A stretch of 64,000 bases of DNA from Lachnospiraceae oral taxon 107 str. F0167 (GTDB lineage Bacteria; Bacillota; Clostridia; Lachnospirales; Lachnospiraceae). The position numbers were made by a program, and so were the translations under genes. Shown piece after piece: positions 8,494-17,609 of this stretch. Numbering within the stretch: position 1 is the first letter of the stretch; each line of letters opens with the position of its first letter. The DNA is taken from the NCBI GenBank assembly GCA_000209465.1, contig GL890586.1:116778-180777 (forward strand), given 5' to 3'. The notes beneath the pieces were generated by a model that was given only the letters and a program-made list of their open reading frames with translations, made no database searches and was not told the origin of the DNA.

Positions 8494-9732
8494 TTGAGAA
8501 GTTTGGAACTTTTGATACCCGCAGGCAATCTTGAAAACCTTAAGGTGGCAATAGATTACGGTGCAGATGCGGTATATATAGGAGGTGAGTTTTTCAGCCT
8601 TAGAGCAAAGGCAAAAAACTTTAGTAAAGAGGATATGAAAGCCGGCATAGATTATGCTCATAAAAGAGGGAAAAAGGTCTATGTGACGGCAAATATTCTG
8701 GGACATAATGAGGATTTGGAAGCGGCAAGAGGTTATTTTGAGGAGCTTAAAAAAATAGGTCCGGATGCTTTGATAATATCGGATCCCGGTATATTTACCA
8801 TAGCAAAGGAAGTATGGCCGGAGGTGGAGATTCATATTTCCACACAGGCAAATAATACAAATTACGGAACATATCTTTTTTGGTGGAAGCTTGGAGCATC
8901 AAGAGTGGTTACAGCCAGAGAGCTTTCACTTGAGGAGATAAAAAAGATCAGAGAAAATATTCCTGAAGAGATGGAGATAGAAACATTTGTACATGGAGCT
9001 ATGTGTATGTCATATTCGGGAAGATGCTTATTAAGCAATTTCTTTACAGGAAAGGATGCCAATAAGGGTGAATGTACTCATTCATGCAGATGGAAGTATT
9101 CTGTAGTGGAGGAGAAAAGACCTGGAGAGTATATGCCTGTATATGAAAATGAAAGAGGTACATATATCTTTAATTCCAAAGATTTATGTATGATTGAATA
9201 TATTCCCGAACTCATAGAAGCGGGCATCGACAGCTTTAAAATAGAGGGAAGGATGAAGACGGCGCTGTATGTGGCAACCGTTGCAAGAACATATAGAAAG
9301 GCGATAGATGATTATTTAAAATCACCTGAGACTTTTAAAGAAAATCTGGAATGGTATAAATCAGAGATAGGAAAATGCACTTACAGAGAGTTTACCACAG
9401 GATTTTTCTTCGGTAAGCCGGATAGTGATACACAAATCTATGACAGCAATACCTATGTTAAAAATTATATATACATAGGCACCGTTAATGAAGTGGACGA
9501 AAAAGGAAGGGCGGTATTTAATCAAAAAAACAGATTCTTTGTAGGAGATAATATAGAGGTTATGAAAAAAAACGGTGAAAATATATCTCTATATGTAGAA
9601 TACATTGAGGATGAAAATGAAGAAAAGATGGATAATGCCCCGCATCCTATGCAACTTTTGAAAGTGACATTTGATAAACAGGTAGCAGAAGAAGGAGATA
9701 TATTAAGAGTTTATAATCCCGAAAGAGAATAA
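8494..9732 (+). CDS. trhP: U32 family peptidase-like tRNA hydroxylation protein TrhP
   Basis: U32-fold protein needed with prephenate for 5-hydroxyuridine formation at tRNA position 34, feeding TrmR. The family signature is near residues 155-175 (ETFVHGAMCMSYSGRC). Cysteines SGRC and GECTHSCRW can bind an iron-sulfur cluster, and FNSKDLCMI and FKIEGRMK follow. The start is TTG 8494, with AGGAGG 6 bases upstream and two bases after the trmR stop; the longer ORF beginning at 8440 reads out of trmR and has no SD. Many Firmicutes have two TrhP halves, but only one is seen here. Confidence 0.86.
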   Translation: MRSLELLIPAGNLENLKVAIDYGADAVYIGGEFFSLRAKAKNFSKEDMKAGIDYAHKRGKKVYVTANILGHNEDLEAARGYFEELKKIGPDALIISDPGIFTIAKEVWPEVEIHISTQANNTNYGTYLFWWKLGASRVVTARELSLEEIKKIRENIPEEMEIETFVHGAMCMSYSGRCLLSNFFTGKDANKGECTHSCRWKYSVVEEKRPGEYMPVYENERGTYIFNSKDLCMIEYIPELIEAGIDSFKIEGRMKTALYVATVARTYRKAIDDYLKSPETFKENLEWYKSEIGKCTYREFTTGFFFGKPDSDTQIYDSNTYVKNYIYIGTVNEVDEKGRAVFNQKNRFFVGDNIEVMKKNGENISLYVEYIEDENEEKMDNAPHPMQLLKVTFDKQVAEEGDILRVYNPERE

Positions 9733-9742
9733 TGGAGGTATA

Positions 9743-10549
9743 ATGATTGCATTTATACTTAGTGTATTATGTGGGTTATATGGAACAGCGGTTATTATTA
9801 TGACAGGCTTTTTGGAATTGCAAAATTACATATGGTATGTGTTTGCATTTGTATTTTTTGCCCTGGGTAAACTTATCAAATTTTATCTAAATAAGAGAAT
9901 TCCATTGTGGTCTGTGGTATCTGTCTATACTTTGGCGACTCTTGGAGTTCTTATTTTTATTATAACATCAATAGTAATAGCTCTGTCATTGCCAAAGGAG
10001 GATGAGAGCGGACTGGACTTTTTGATTGTGTTGGGCTCAAAGCCGGATATGGAAAATGAGGGAAGCCAGGCAAAATACCGACTGGATAAGGCTATAGATT
10101 ATATTGATAAAAACCCCGATACAACTATTATAATAAGTGGGGGACTTAGAAAAGAAGAAATAATTGAATCATTGGAAATGGCGGATTATCTAATAGAAAG
10201 AGGTGTAGATGCGAACAATATCCTGGTGGAAACGGAGTCGCATAATACCAGAGAAAATCTGATATATTCCAAGGCTTTGATAGATAAATATAATGTGGAT
10301 ATGAAAAGGAATGCCGACATTACAATTGTAAATGATGTAAGGTCAGTTCTTGAGGTGGAGGACAGACCTCAGACAATAGGTATTTTGACAAATGATTTTC
10401 ATATTTTCAGAGCAATGCATGTAGCAAAGAAACTGGGTTATACACAGGTTTTCCCTATCAGGGCAGGTTCCAATAATATTTTATACTTACATATGTTGGT
10501 CAGAGAAACATTTGCGATTTTAAAGTACAAGTTTTTAGGTTATATGTAG
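9743..10549 (+). CDS. YdcF/SanA-like DUF218 membrane protein
   Basis: A 268-residue protein with three predicted membrane helices (about 3-24, 28-47, 56-82) and a DUF218 domain. The domain shows FLIVLGSKP, YRLDKAIDYI, IIISGG, and ESHNTRENLIYS, then LTNDFHIFRA. Related proteins act at the envelope in surface polysaccharide or peptidoglycan precursor handling, but the reaction is not established. It lies 10 bases after trhP with GGAGG before ATG 9743 and is probably the last gene of that unit. Confidence 0.85.
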   Translation: MIAFILSVLCGLYGTAVIIMTGFLELQNYIWYVFAFVFFALGKLIKFYLNKRIPLWSVVSVYTLATLGVLIFIITSIVIALSLPKEDESGLDFLIVLGSKPDMENEGSQAKYRLDKAIDYIDKNPDTTIIISGGLRKEEIIESLEMADYLIERGVDANNILVETESHNTRENLIYSKALIDKYNVDMKRNADITIVNDVRSVLEVEDRPQTIGILTNDFHIFRAMHVAKKLGYTQVFPIRAGSNNILYLHMLVRETFAILKYKFLGYM

Positions 10550-10617
10550 CATTTATAGGATTCTCACAAAGGAGGTCCTATATAAAGGTGGATATAATCA
10601 TATTTAGGAGGAAAATA

Positions 10618-13593
10618 TTGAAAAATTACAATATGGATGAGCAGGTAAAAAATATAAAAGAATTATCTGCGTATGAGATAAAAACGATATCGGATATAGA
10701 GGAATTAAGTGCAAGAGCGGTTATTCTTGAACATAAAAAGACAAAGGCAAGAGTATTTTGTATGTTGGCGGATGATGATAATAAGGTCTTTACCATAGGC
10801 TTTAGAACGCCGTCAAAGGATTCCACCGGAGTGGCGCATATTCTCGAACATTCGGTGCTTTGCGGTTCAAAGAAGTTTCCGGCAAAAGATCCTTTTGTAG
10901 AGCTTGTAAAGGGCTCACTCAATACATTTTTGAATGCGATAACATATCCGGATAAAACAGTCTACCCTGTGGCATCCTGTAATGATAAGGATTTTGACAA
11001 TCTGGTGGATGTTTATCTGGATGCGGTATTGTATCCGAATGTATATACTGAGGAGAAAATATTCAGACAGGAGGGTTGGCATTATGAATTGGTGGATGAA
11101 AAGGGCAATCCTGATGAAAACGGAGATATTATACTGAACGGTGTAGTATATAATGAAATGAAGGGTGCTTTTTCCTCAGCCGACAGTGTGCTTGAAAGGG
11201 CTATAACAAAGACCTTGTTTAAGGGACATTCCTATGGAGAAGAATCGGGAGGAGATCCTGATTATATCCCTTCATTGACATATGAAAAGTTTTTGGATAT
11301 GCATTCAAAATACTACCATCCTTCAAATTCATATATCTATCTGTATGGAGATATGGATATGGCAAAGAAGCTTGAGCGTATAGACAGGGAATACCTTGAT
11401 AAGTTCGAGTATAGATTTGTGGACTCAAAGATAGAAAATGTAAAAGAACTTGAAAGTATCAGGGAAGAAAACTTCGAGTATCCTATCACAGAAGCACAGA
11501 GTGAGGAGGATGCAACATATCTTTCATGGAGTACTTTGGTTGGAGGTGAGCTTGATCCTATCCTTTATATGGGCTTTCAGATACTTGAATATGTACTCTT
11601 AGATGTACCGGGAGCCGCACTCAGACAGGCGCTTATAGATGCAGGTATAGGAGAGGATGTATATGGAGGCTATGCAAACGGCATATTGGATCCGTATTTC
11701 GGAGTAATTGCAAAGAATACAAATCTTGACAGAAAGGCTGAGTTCCTTGCTGTTATAGAGGGAACTCTAAGAAAGCTTGCGGATGAGGGACTTGATAGGG
11801 AAGCTATAAAGGCTGCCATGAATATATTTGAGTTTAAGGCAAGAGAAGCCGATTACGGCTCATATCCTAAGGGACTTATGTACGGTCTTTCAAGTTTTGA
11901 CACCTGGCTGTATGATGATGATCCGACAAAGCATCTGAGATTTGAAGGTATCTTTAAAACTTTGAGAGAAGAAACAGACAATAATTATTTTGAAAACTTA
12001 ATAAAGAAATATCTGCTGGATAATAAGAACACCGCAATAGTTACCATGGTACCTAAAAAAGGACTTACCACAAAGAAAGATCAGGAGCTGAAGGAAAAGC
12101 TGAAAGAATTAAAAGCCACTTTATCAAAGGAAGAGCTTAAAAAGATATATGATGATACAATAGCATTAAAAAAATATCAGTCGGAGCCGTCAAGCGAGGA
12201 GGCATTACTTAAGATACCTATGCTTAGCAGGGACGATATAAGCAGGGAAGTAAAAATGCCTGTATATAAAGAGACGGAGGTAGAAGCTTCGGGTAAGAAG
12301 ATACCTGTAATATATTCAAATGTATCCACAACAGGTATCAATTATTTAAAATTTGTTTTTAATATTGATTTTGCAAATGAAGAGGAAATAAAACATATCG
12401 CACTCTTAAGGGAAATACTTGGATATATTGATACAAAAAAGCAGAGCTACTCATCACTGTCAACAAGTGTAAACTTAAATTCGGGCGGAATAGCGTATTC
12501 AATAGAAACAGTTACTACCAATTCAAATCCTATAGAACATTCATTTCTTTTCTGTGTAAATGCAAAGATTTTGTACGGAAAAGAGAGTTGGCTTTATTCC
12601 ACTGTCAGTGAAGTGCTTACAATGTCAAAGCTGGATGATAAAAAGAGGATTAAGGATATAATTGCGGAGGTAAGATCAGGACTTAAGGACAGGCTGGTAT
12701 CATCAGGACATATGACCGCGCTGAACAGAGCAGGTTCCTATATTTCAAAGGAGCTTTTATTTGGCGATTTGACAAAAGGTATTTCATATCTGAATTTCCT
12801 TGAGTCGATAGATTTGGAAAAAGATTTTGAAAAGATTTATGAGAACCTTTTAAAATTATCAAAAAAGATCTTTAATATAAATAATCTTTTATTACATACA
12901 ATATGTGATGAAGAAGGATATAAAACCGCATTTGACGGAATAGAGGTTTTGGCGGAGAGTCTTGAAAAAGAAGAGGATGCTCGTGAAAAATATGTTTTGC
13001 AAACCGAGGTAAAAAATGAAGGTTTCGGTACAGCTTCAAGAGTAAACTATGTTGCCAGATTTGGGAACTTTGTAAATCACGGCTTTAAGTATACCGGTGT
13101 ACTCAGGGTATTTAAGGTGTTGCTAAGCTATGACTATCTGTGGAATAATATCAGAGTAAAGGGTGGCGCTTACGGTTGCAGTGCAATCTTTGGAAAAAGC
13201 GGAAATTCGGGATTTGTTTCATACAGAGATCCGAATATGGCAAATACCAATAAAATATATGAGGGCATAATTGAATATGCAAAAAACTTTACCGCCAATG
13301 AAAGAGAAATGACAAAGTCCGTTATAGGCGCCATAAGTGAGCTTGATACTCCTTTGACACCTGCCAGAGAGGGTATGAAGGGACTTAGTGCATACTATTC
13401 AAAGGTAAGATATGAGGATATGGTACAGGAAAGGGAAGAAGTGCTAAATACCTGTGAAGAGGATATAAGGGCTTTGGTGCCACTTCTTGAGTCTGTACTT
13501 TCAGATAATCTTATCTGTGCTATAGGAAATGAAGATATGATAGAAAAGAACAGGGAACTGTTCAAAGAGGTAAAGCATCTTTATAAGGATTGA
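10618..13593 (+). CDS. M16C insulinase-family zinc metallopeptidase
   Basis: A large (about 990 residues) PreP/Cym1-type protease that degrades short peptides in a closed chamber. The inverted zinc motif HILEH (H74, E77, H78) and the third ligand Glu in NEMKGAFSS (about residue 180) are intact. Two M16 halves and the M16C-associated linker are present, with an R/Y pair for substrate C-terminal binding likely in KGGAYG near the end. The start is TTG 10618, with AGGAGG 6 bases upstream; the GTG at 10588 is upstream of the SD, and ATG 10633 is an alternative. No signal peptide, so cytoplasmic. Confidence 0.92.
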   Translation: MKNYNMDEQVKNIKELSAYEIKTISDIEELSARAVILEHKKTKARVFCMLADDDNKVFTIGFRTPSKDSTGVAHILEHSVLCGSKKFPAKDPFVELVKGSLNTFLNAITYPDKTVYPVASCNDKDFDNLVDVYLDAVLYPNVYTEEKIFRQEGWHYELVDEKGNPDENGDIILNGVVYNEMKGAFSSADSVLERAITKTLFKGHSYGEESGGDPDYIPSLTYEKFLDMHSKYYHPSNSYIYLYGDMDMAKKLERIDREYLDKFEYRFVDSKIENVKELESIREENFEYPITEAQSEEDATYLSWSTLVGGELDPILYMGFQILEYVLLDVPGAALRQALIDAGIGEDVYGGYANGILDPYFGVIAKNTNLDRKAEFLAVIEGTLRKLADEGLDREAIKAAMNIFEFKAREADYGSYPKGLMYGLSSFDTWLYDDDPTKHLRFEGIFKTLREETDNNYFENLIKKYLLDNKNTAIVTMVPKKGLTTKKDQELKEKLKELKATLSKEELKKIYDDTIALKKYQSEPSSEEALLKIPMLSRDDISREVKMPVYKETEVEASGKKIPVIYSNVSTTGINYLKFVFNIDFANEEEIKHIALLREILGYIDTKKQSYSSLSTSVNLNSGGIAYSIETVTTNSNPIEHSFLFCVNAKILYGKESWLYSTVSEVLTMSKLDDKKRIKDIIAEVRSGLKDRLVSSGHMTALNRAGSYISKELLFGDLTKGISYLNFLESIDLEKDFEKIYENLLKLSKKIFNINNLLLHTICDEEGYKTAFDGIEVLAESLEKEEDAREKYVLQTEVKNEGFGTASRVNYVARFGNFVNHGFKYTGVLRVFKVLLSYDYLWNNIRVKGGAYGCSAIFGKSGNSGFVSYRDPNMANTNKIYEGIIEYAKNFTANEREMTKSVIGAISELDTPLTPAREGMKGLSAYYSKVRYEDMVQEREEVLNTCEEDIRALVPLLESVLSDNLICAIGNEDMIEKNRELFKEVKHLYKD

Positions 13594-13604
13594 TAGGAGA
13601 AAAT

Positions 13605-14501
13605 ATGAAATCAGGTTTTGTCGCTCTTATCGGGAGACCGAATGTAGGAAAATCAACATTGATGAATACGCTTATAGGACAGAAGATAGCTATAACATCA
13701 AATAAGCCGCAGACTACAAGAAACAGGATACAGACAGTATTTACGGATGAAAGAGGTCAGATAGTATTTCTTGATACTCCGGGTATACATAAAGCAAAAA
13801 ATAAGCTTGGAGAGTATATGGTAAAGGTATCTACAAGAACTCTAAGAGATGTGGATATGGTACTCTGGCTTATAGAACCGAATACCTTTATAGGAGAGGG
13901 AGATGAGCATATATTTGAAATCCTGTCAAATTTGGAGGTACCTGTAATACTTGCCATCAATAAGATGGATTCCCTAAAGCAAAAGGAGGATATGTTGGCT
14001 GTAATCGCCAAATATTCTTCTAAAATGAAATTTGCCGAGGTAGTGCCGGTGTCTGCACTGAAGGGAACAAATACGGATAAACTTCTTGAAATTATTTTTA
14101 AATATCTTTCGGAAGGCCCTATGTATTATGATGAAGATACGGTTACAGACCAGCCTATAAAGCAGATAGCTGCGGAGCTTATTAGAGAAAAAGCACTCAG
14201 ATTTTTGCAGGAGGAGATACCTCATGGTATAGCTGTGGAAATAGATACATTTTCCTACAGAGATTCGGGAGATATGGTCGATATAGAGGCAGCCATTGTA
14301 TGCGAGAAGGATTCTCATAAGGGGATAATTATAGGAAAAGCAGGCAGTATGCTTAAAAGAATCGGGACTGCCGCAAGAAAGGATATAGAGGGGCTTTTGG
14401 AAGCAAGGGTGAATCTGAAACTGTGGGTAAAGGTAAGACCTAAGTGGAGAGATTCGGATGTGCAAATGAAGAATTTCGGCTATAATCCAAAGGATTTATA
14501 A
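13605..14501 (+). CDS. era: GTPase Era
   Basis: Ribosome-assembly GTPase that binds the 3' end of 16S rRNA. G1 is GRPNVGKST, followed by NKPQTTRNRI (switch I), G3 DTPGIHK and G4 NKMD. A C-terminal KH domain includes GKAGSMLKRIG. The protein is 298 residues, the family length. The start is ATG 13605 behind AGGAG; an upstream TTG at 13590 overlaps the protease stop and has no SD. Next to recO, as in many Firmicutes. Confidence 0.97.
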   Translation: MKSGFVALIGRPNVGKSTLMNTLIGQKIAITSNKPQTTRNRIQTVFTDERGQIVFLDTPGIHKAKNKLGEYMVKVSTRTLRDVDMVLWLIEPNTFIGEGDEHIFEILSNLEVPVILAINKMDSLKQKEDMLAVIAKYSSKMKFAEVVPVSALKGTNTDKLLEIIFKYLSEGPMYYDEDTVTDQPIKQIAAELIREKALRFLQEEIPHGIAVEIDTFSYRDSGDMVDIEAAIVCEKDSHKGIIIGKAGSMLKRIGTAARKDIEGLLEARVNLKLWVKVRPKWRDSDVQMKNFGYNPKDL

Positions 14502-14502
14502 T

Positions 14503-15147
14503 GTGAGAGATTTTGTTGAATTGACGGGCATTGTGATAAAATCAATGCCCATTGGAGATTTTGACAGGAGAGTTACCATCTTTACAAAGGAGAGGGGCAA
14601 GGTATATGCCTTTGCAAGAGGCGCAAGACGAATCAATAACCAAATGATGGGATTTGCAAGGATATTTGCCTATGGCAAGTTTAAGCTGTTTGAGGGCAGA
14701 GATTCCTATAATATAGTAAATGCGGATATAGCCAATTATTTTGAAGAGGTAAATTCCGATATTGAAAGTACCTGCTACGGCACATATTTTCTTGAGATGC
14801 TTGACTATTACATAAAGGAAGCCTTGGTTGATATAGAAAGCTTAAAGCTTATCTATTACACACTTTCGGCTTTAACAAAAAAGTCCATACCGAACAGACT
14901 GGTAAGGCGCATTTTTGAACTGAAGCTGATGACAATAAACGGTGAATATGATTTGCATTCGGGGATGAAGGATAAGACCGCCCTATATACTTGGGAATAT
15001 ATTATATATTCAAAGCCTGAAAAGCTTTTTAACTTTGTAATAACGGAGGAAGCTTTGACTGAGATTGAAAAGACTGTGGATATTATGATAAAAAAATATA
15101 TCGACAGGCATTTTCATTCGCTTGATATCTTACAGGATATTTTATGA
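14503..15147 (+). CDS. recO: DNA repair protein RecO
   Basis: Recombination mediator that loads RecA on SSB-coated DNA. The OB-fold N-terminus reads ELTGIVIKSMPIGDFDRRVTIF, then GKVYAFARGARR, followed by a helical C-domain. At 214 residues it is shorter than the usual 240-260, and the CxxC-type zinc finger seen in many RecO proteins is absent after LMTINGEY. The GTG start at 14503 follows the era stop by one base, with AAAGG about 9 bases upstream. Confidence 0.9.
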   Translation: MRDFVELTGIVIKSMPIGDFDRRVTIFTKERGKVYAFARGARRINNQMMGFARIFAYGKFKLFEGRDSYNIVNADIANYFEEVNSDIESTCYGTYFLEMLDYYIKEALVDIESLKLIYYTLSALTKKSIPNRLVRRIFELKLMTINGEYDLHSGMKDKTALYTWEYIIYSKPEKLFNFVITEEALTEIEKTVDIMIKKYIDRHFHSLDILQDIL

Positions 15148-15173
15148 TGTTCAGACATTTTTTTGATTCACTA

Positions 15174-15201
15174 TTGACATTTAAAATAATTTTGATAAAA
15201 T
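15174..15201 (+). promoter_or_regulatory. Sigma-A promoter upstream of gdhA
   Basis: A TTGACA box (15174-15179), 16-base spacer and TAAAAT (15196-15201). Transcription would begin near 15208, just before a strong intrinsic terminator, so output to gdhA would depend on readthrough. Confidence 0.65.
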
Positions 15202-15212
15202 ATTTTGTATTC

Positions 15213-15250
15213 GGCAAAGACGCCTATATAGGGAGTCTTTGCCTTTTTTA
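15213..15250 (+). terminator. Intrinsic terminator/attenuator between recO and gdhA
   Basis: A perfect 9-bp stem GGCAAAGAC/GTCTTTGCC (15213-15221 with 15235-15243) with an inner CCT/AGG extension, followed by TTTTTT. It can end the era-recO transcript. It also lies within about 5 bases of the start site predicted for the promoter at 15174, so it could act as a gdhA leader attenuator. Confidence 0.85.
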
Positions 15251-15333
15251 TTTTCGCTGATGCAGTATAAGCTATTGTGTAAAAACACTGCTATACCGGT
15301 GTGTAGGGACGATAGAGCCTGGAGGTTAAAATT

Positions 15334-16668
15334 ATGTCATATGTTGAAGAAATTTTAGAAAAAGTTGTAGCCGCAAATCCTAATGAGCCTGAGTTTCATC
15401 AAGCCGTTAAGGAAGTTTTGGAGTCTTTAAAGCTTGTAGTGGATGCTAATGAGGAACTCTACAGAAAAAACGGTATTTTAGAAAGACTTGTAGAGCCTGA
15501 GAGAATAATCTCTTTCAGAGTGCCATGGGTGGATGATAATGGCAATGTGCAGGTAAATAAGGGATACCGTGTACAGTTTAATAATGCAATCGGTGCTTAC
15601 AAGGGAGGACTTCGTTTCCATCCGACAGTAAATCAGTCAATACTTAAATTCCTCGGATTTGAGCAGGTGCTTAAAAACTCACTTACAGGTCTTCCGATGG
15701 GTGGAGGAAAAGGCGGTTCAAACTTTGATCCTAAGGGAAAATCGGACAGAGAAGTAATGACATTTTGTCAGAGCTTTATGAATGAGCTTTATAAGCATAT
15801 CGGAAAAGATACGGATGTACCGGCAGGTGATATCGGTGTCGGTGCAAGAGAAGTAGGATATCTTTTCGGACAATATAAGAGACTTACAACATTATTTGAG
15901 GGTGTTCTTACAGGAAAGGGAATTCCTTTTGGCGGTTCTCTTGCAAGAAAAGAGGCTACAGGCTACGGTCTTGTATATATTTTGGATGAAATGCTTAAGG
16001 CAAATAATAAGGAACTTTCCGGTAAGACGGTAATTGTTACAGGCTCTGGAAATGTTGCAATCTATGCTATAGAAAAAGCACAGCAGCTTGGTGCAAAGGT
16101 AGTAGCACTTTGTGATTCAAACGGATATATATATGATGAGAACGGAATACAGCTTGATATTGTTAAGGATATCAAGGAAGTAAAAAGACAGAGAATTTCA
16201 GAGTATGCAAATAGAGTACCTTCTGCCAAATATACACAGGGTAAGGGAATCTGGAATATCAAATGCGATATCTATCTTCCATGTGCTACTCAAAACGAGC
16301 TTGACCTTGAGGGTGTAAAGGCACTTGTAGCCAATGGTTGCTTTGCTGTGGCGGAGGGCGCAAATATGCCTACAACACTTGAAGCAACAAAATATCTTCA
16401 GGACAACGATGTTTTATTTATGCCGGGTAAGGCTTCAAATGCAGGCGGTGTGTCTGTATCGGGACTTGAGCAGAGCCAGAATGCAATGAGAATTTCATGG
16501 AGCTTTGAAGAGGTGGATGATAAGTTAAAGACTATTATGAAGGATATTTTTGCCAAGGTGGATGATGCCGCCAAGAGATACAATCAGGAAGGCAATTATG
16601 TGGCAGGTGCAAATATTGCAGGTTTTGAGAAGGTTGCAAATGCAATGATCGCTCAGGGTATCGTATAA
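15334..16668 (+). CDS. gdhA: NADP-type glutamate dehydrogenase
   Basis: Hexameric enzyme interconverting 2-oxoglutarate plus ammonia and glutamate. The 444-residue length and N-terminus YVEEILEKVVAANPNEPEF match the clostridial small GDH family. The substrate motifs are GGLRFHP, the lysine loop PMGGGKGGS and PAGDIGVG. The dinucleotide fold includes VTGSGNVAIYA, and AEGANMP follows. The SD is GGAGG, 6-8 bases before ATG 15334. It is flanked by its own upstream promoter-terminator and a downstream terminator, so it is a single-gene unit. Confidence 0.96.
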   Translation: MSYVEEILEKVVAANPNEPEFHQAVKEVLESLKLVVDANEELYRKNGILERLVEPERIISFRVPWVDDNGNVQVNKGYRVQFNNAIGAYKGGLRFHPTVNQSILKFLGFEQVLKNSLTGLPMGGGKGGSNFDPKGKSDREVMTFCQSFMNELYKHIGKDTDVPAGDIGVGAREVGYLFGQYKRLTTLFEGVLTGKGIPFGGSLARKEATGYGLVYILDEMLKANNKELSGKTVIVTGSGNVAIYAIEKAQQLGAKVVALCDSNGYIYDENGIQLDIVKDIKEVKRQRISEYANRVPSAKYTQGKGIWNIKCDIYLPCATQNELDLEGVKALVANGCFAVAEGANMPTTLEATKYLQDNDVLFMPGKASNAGGVSVSGLEQSQNAMRISWSFEEVDDKLKTIMKDIFAKVDDAAKRYNQEGNYVAGANIAGFEKVANAMIAQGIV

Positions 16669-16701
16669 TAATATTGTACAAAATTAAATACATAAGCATT
16701 T

Positions 16702-16731
16702 AAAAGCCCTTTTTTGAGGGCTTTTTTTTTA
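16702..16731 (+). terminator. Terminator of gdhA
   Basis: AAAAGCCCT pairs with AGGGCTTTT (16702-16710 with 16717-16725) and is followed by further T residues, making a strong Rho-independent terminator about 35 bases after gdhA. Confidence 0.9.
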
Positions 16732-16738
16732 AATCCTA

Positions 16739-16767
16739 TTGACTTACTAGGAATTAAGCTTTAAAAT
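16739..16767 (+). promoter_or_regulatory. suf operon promoter with a candidate Rrf2-type operator
   Basis: TTGACT (16739-16744), exactly 17 bases, then TAAAAT (16762-16767). The spacer holds TACTAGGAATTA (16746-16757), an element reminiscent of Rrf2/IscR-family sites at clostridial suf operons. The promoter call is direct; the regulator assignment is inference. Confidence 0.6.
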
Positions 16768-16850
16768 CCAATTATGCAAATAATAGAACATTATAATACT
16801 ATTATTATATTACCCCTAAAGCTCAAGGGGATTGGTGAAAGGAAAAATCA

Positions 16851-17609
16851 ATGTCATTATTAAATGTAAATAATTTAACAGTTTCCATAGAAGATGATGA
16901 GAATTTAAAAGAAATTCTTCATGGAGTAAATATAGAGATTAAAAAAGGTGAAATACATGTCCTTATGGGACCAAACGGAGCAGGTAAGTCAACTCTCGGC
17001 TATGCTCTTATGGGAAACCCGAGATATGTTGCAAATAGCGGAGAAATTATATTTGACGGAAAGAATATAGTTGATGAATCGGCTGATAAACGTGCAAAGG
17101 CGGGAATGTTTTTATCATTCCAAAATCCGCTTGAGGTGCCGGGACTTCCACTTGGCAGTTTTATAAGAAATGCAGTGGAGTCTGTGAGTGGCAAGAGGGT
17201 TAAAATGATGCAGTTTAAAAAGGATCTGGCAAAGGATATGGAAGTCTTAAATATGGACAGCGAGTATGCCAACAGAGCCTTGAATGTAGGATTTTCAGGC
17301 GGTGAGAAGAAAAAGGCTGAGATATTACAGCTTCTTATGCTTTCACCGAAGCTTGCAATACTTGATGAGACAGACTCCGGACTTGATGTCGATGCTGTAA
17401 GAACGGTTTCGGCAGGTATCAAGGAGTATCAAAAGAAAAAAGACGGTGCTCTCCTTATAATCACTCACAGTACAAGAATACTTGAGTCATTAAAGGTTGA
17501 CTATACACATATTATGGTAGAAGGAAAAATCATAAAGACAGGAGATGCTTCTTTGGTTGAGGAAATCAATAAGCATGGATTTGAAAAGTATATTCAGGAG
17601 AGCAGATAA
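16851..17609 (+). CDS. sufC: Fe-S assembly ATPase SufC
   Basis: ABC-type ATPase of the SufBCD scaffold complex. Walker A is GPNGAGKST, the signature FSGGEKKKAE and Walker B LAILDETDSGLD. Its 252 residues match the family. It is the first gene of sufCBDSU; the stop overlaps the sufB ATG by one base (TAATG). The SD is AAAGGA. Confidence 0.97.
   Translation: MSLLNVNNLTVSIEDDENLKEILHGVNIEIKKGEIHVLMGPNGAGKSTLGYALMGNPRYVANSGEIIFDGKNIVDESADKRAKAGMFLSFQNPLEVPGLPLGSFIRNAVESVSGKRVKMMQFKKDLAKDMEVLNMDSEYANRALNVGFSGGEKKKAEILQLLMLSPKLAILDETDSGLDVDAVRTVSAGIKEYQKKKDGALLIITHSTRILESLKVDYTHIMVEGKIIKTGDASLVEEINKHGFEKYIQESR

Noticed and set aside
13974..14465. 163-codon minus-strand ORF opposite era
   Set aside because: It lies wholly inside the conserved Era coding sequence and its product has no coherent features.
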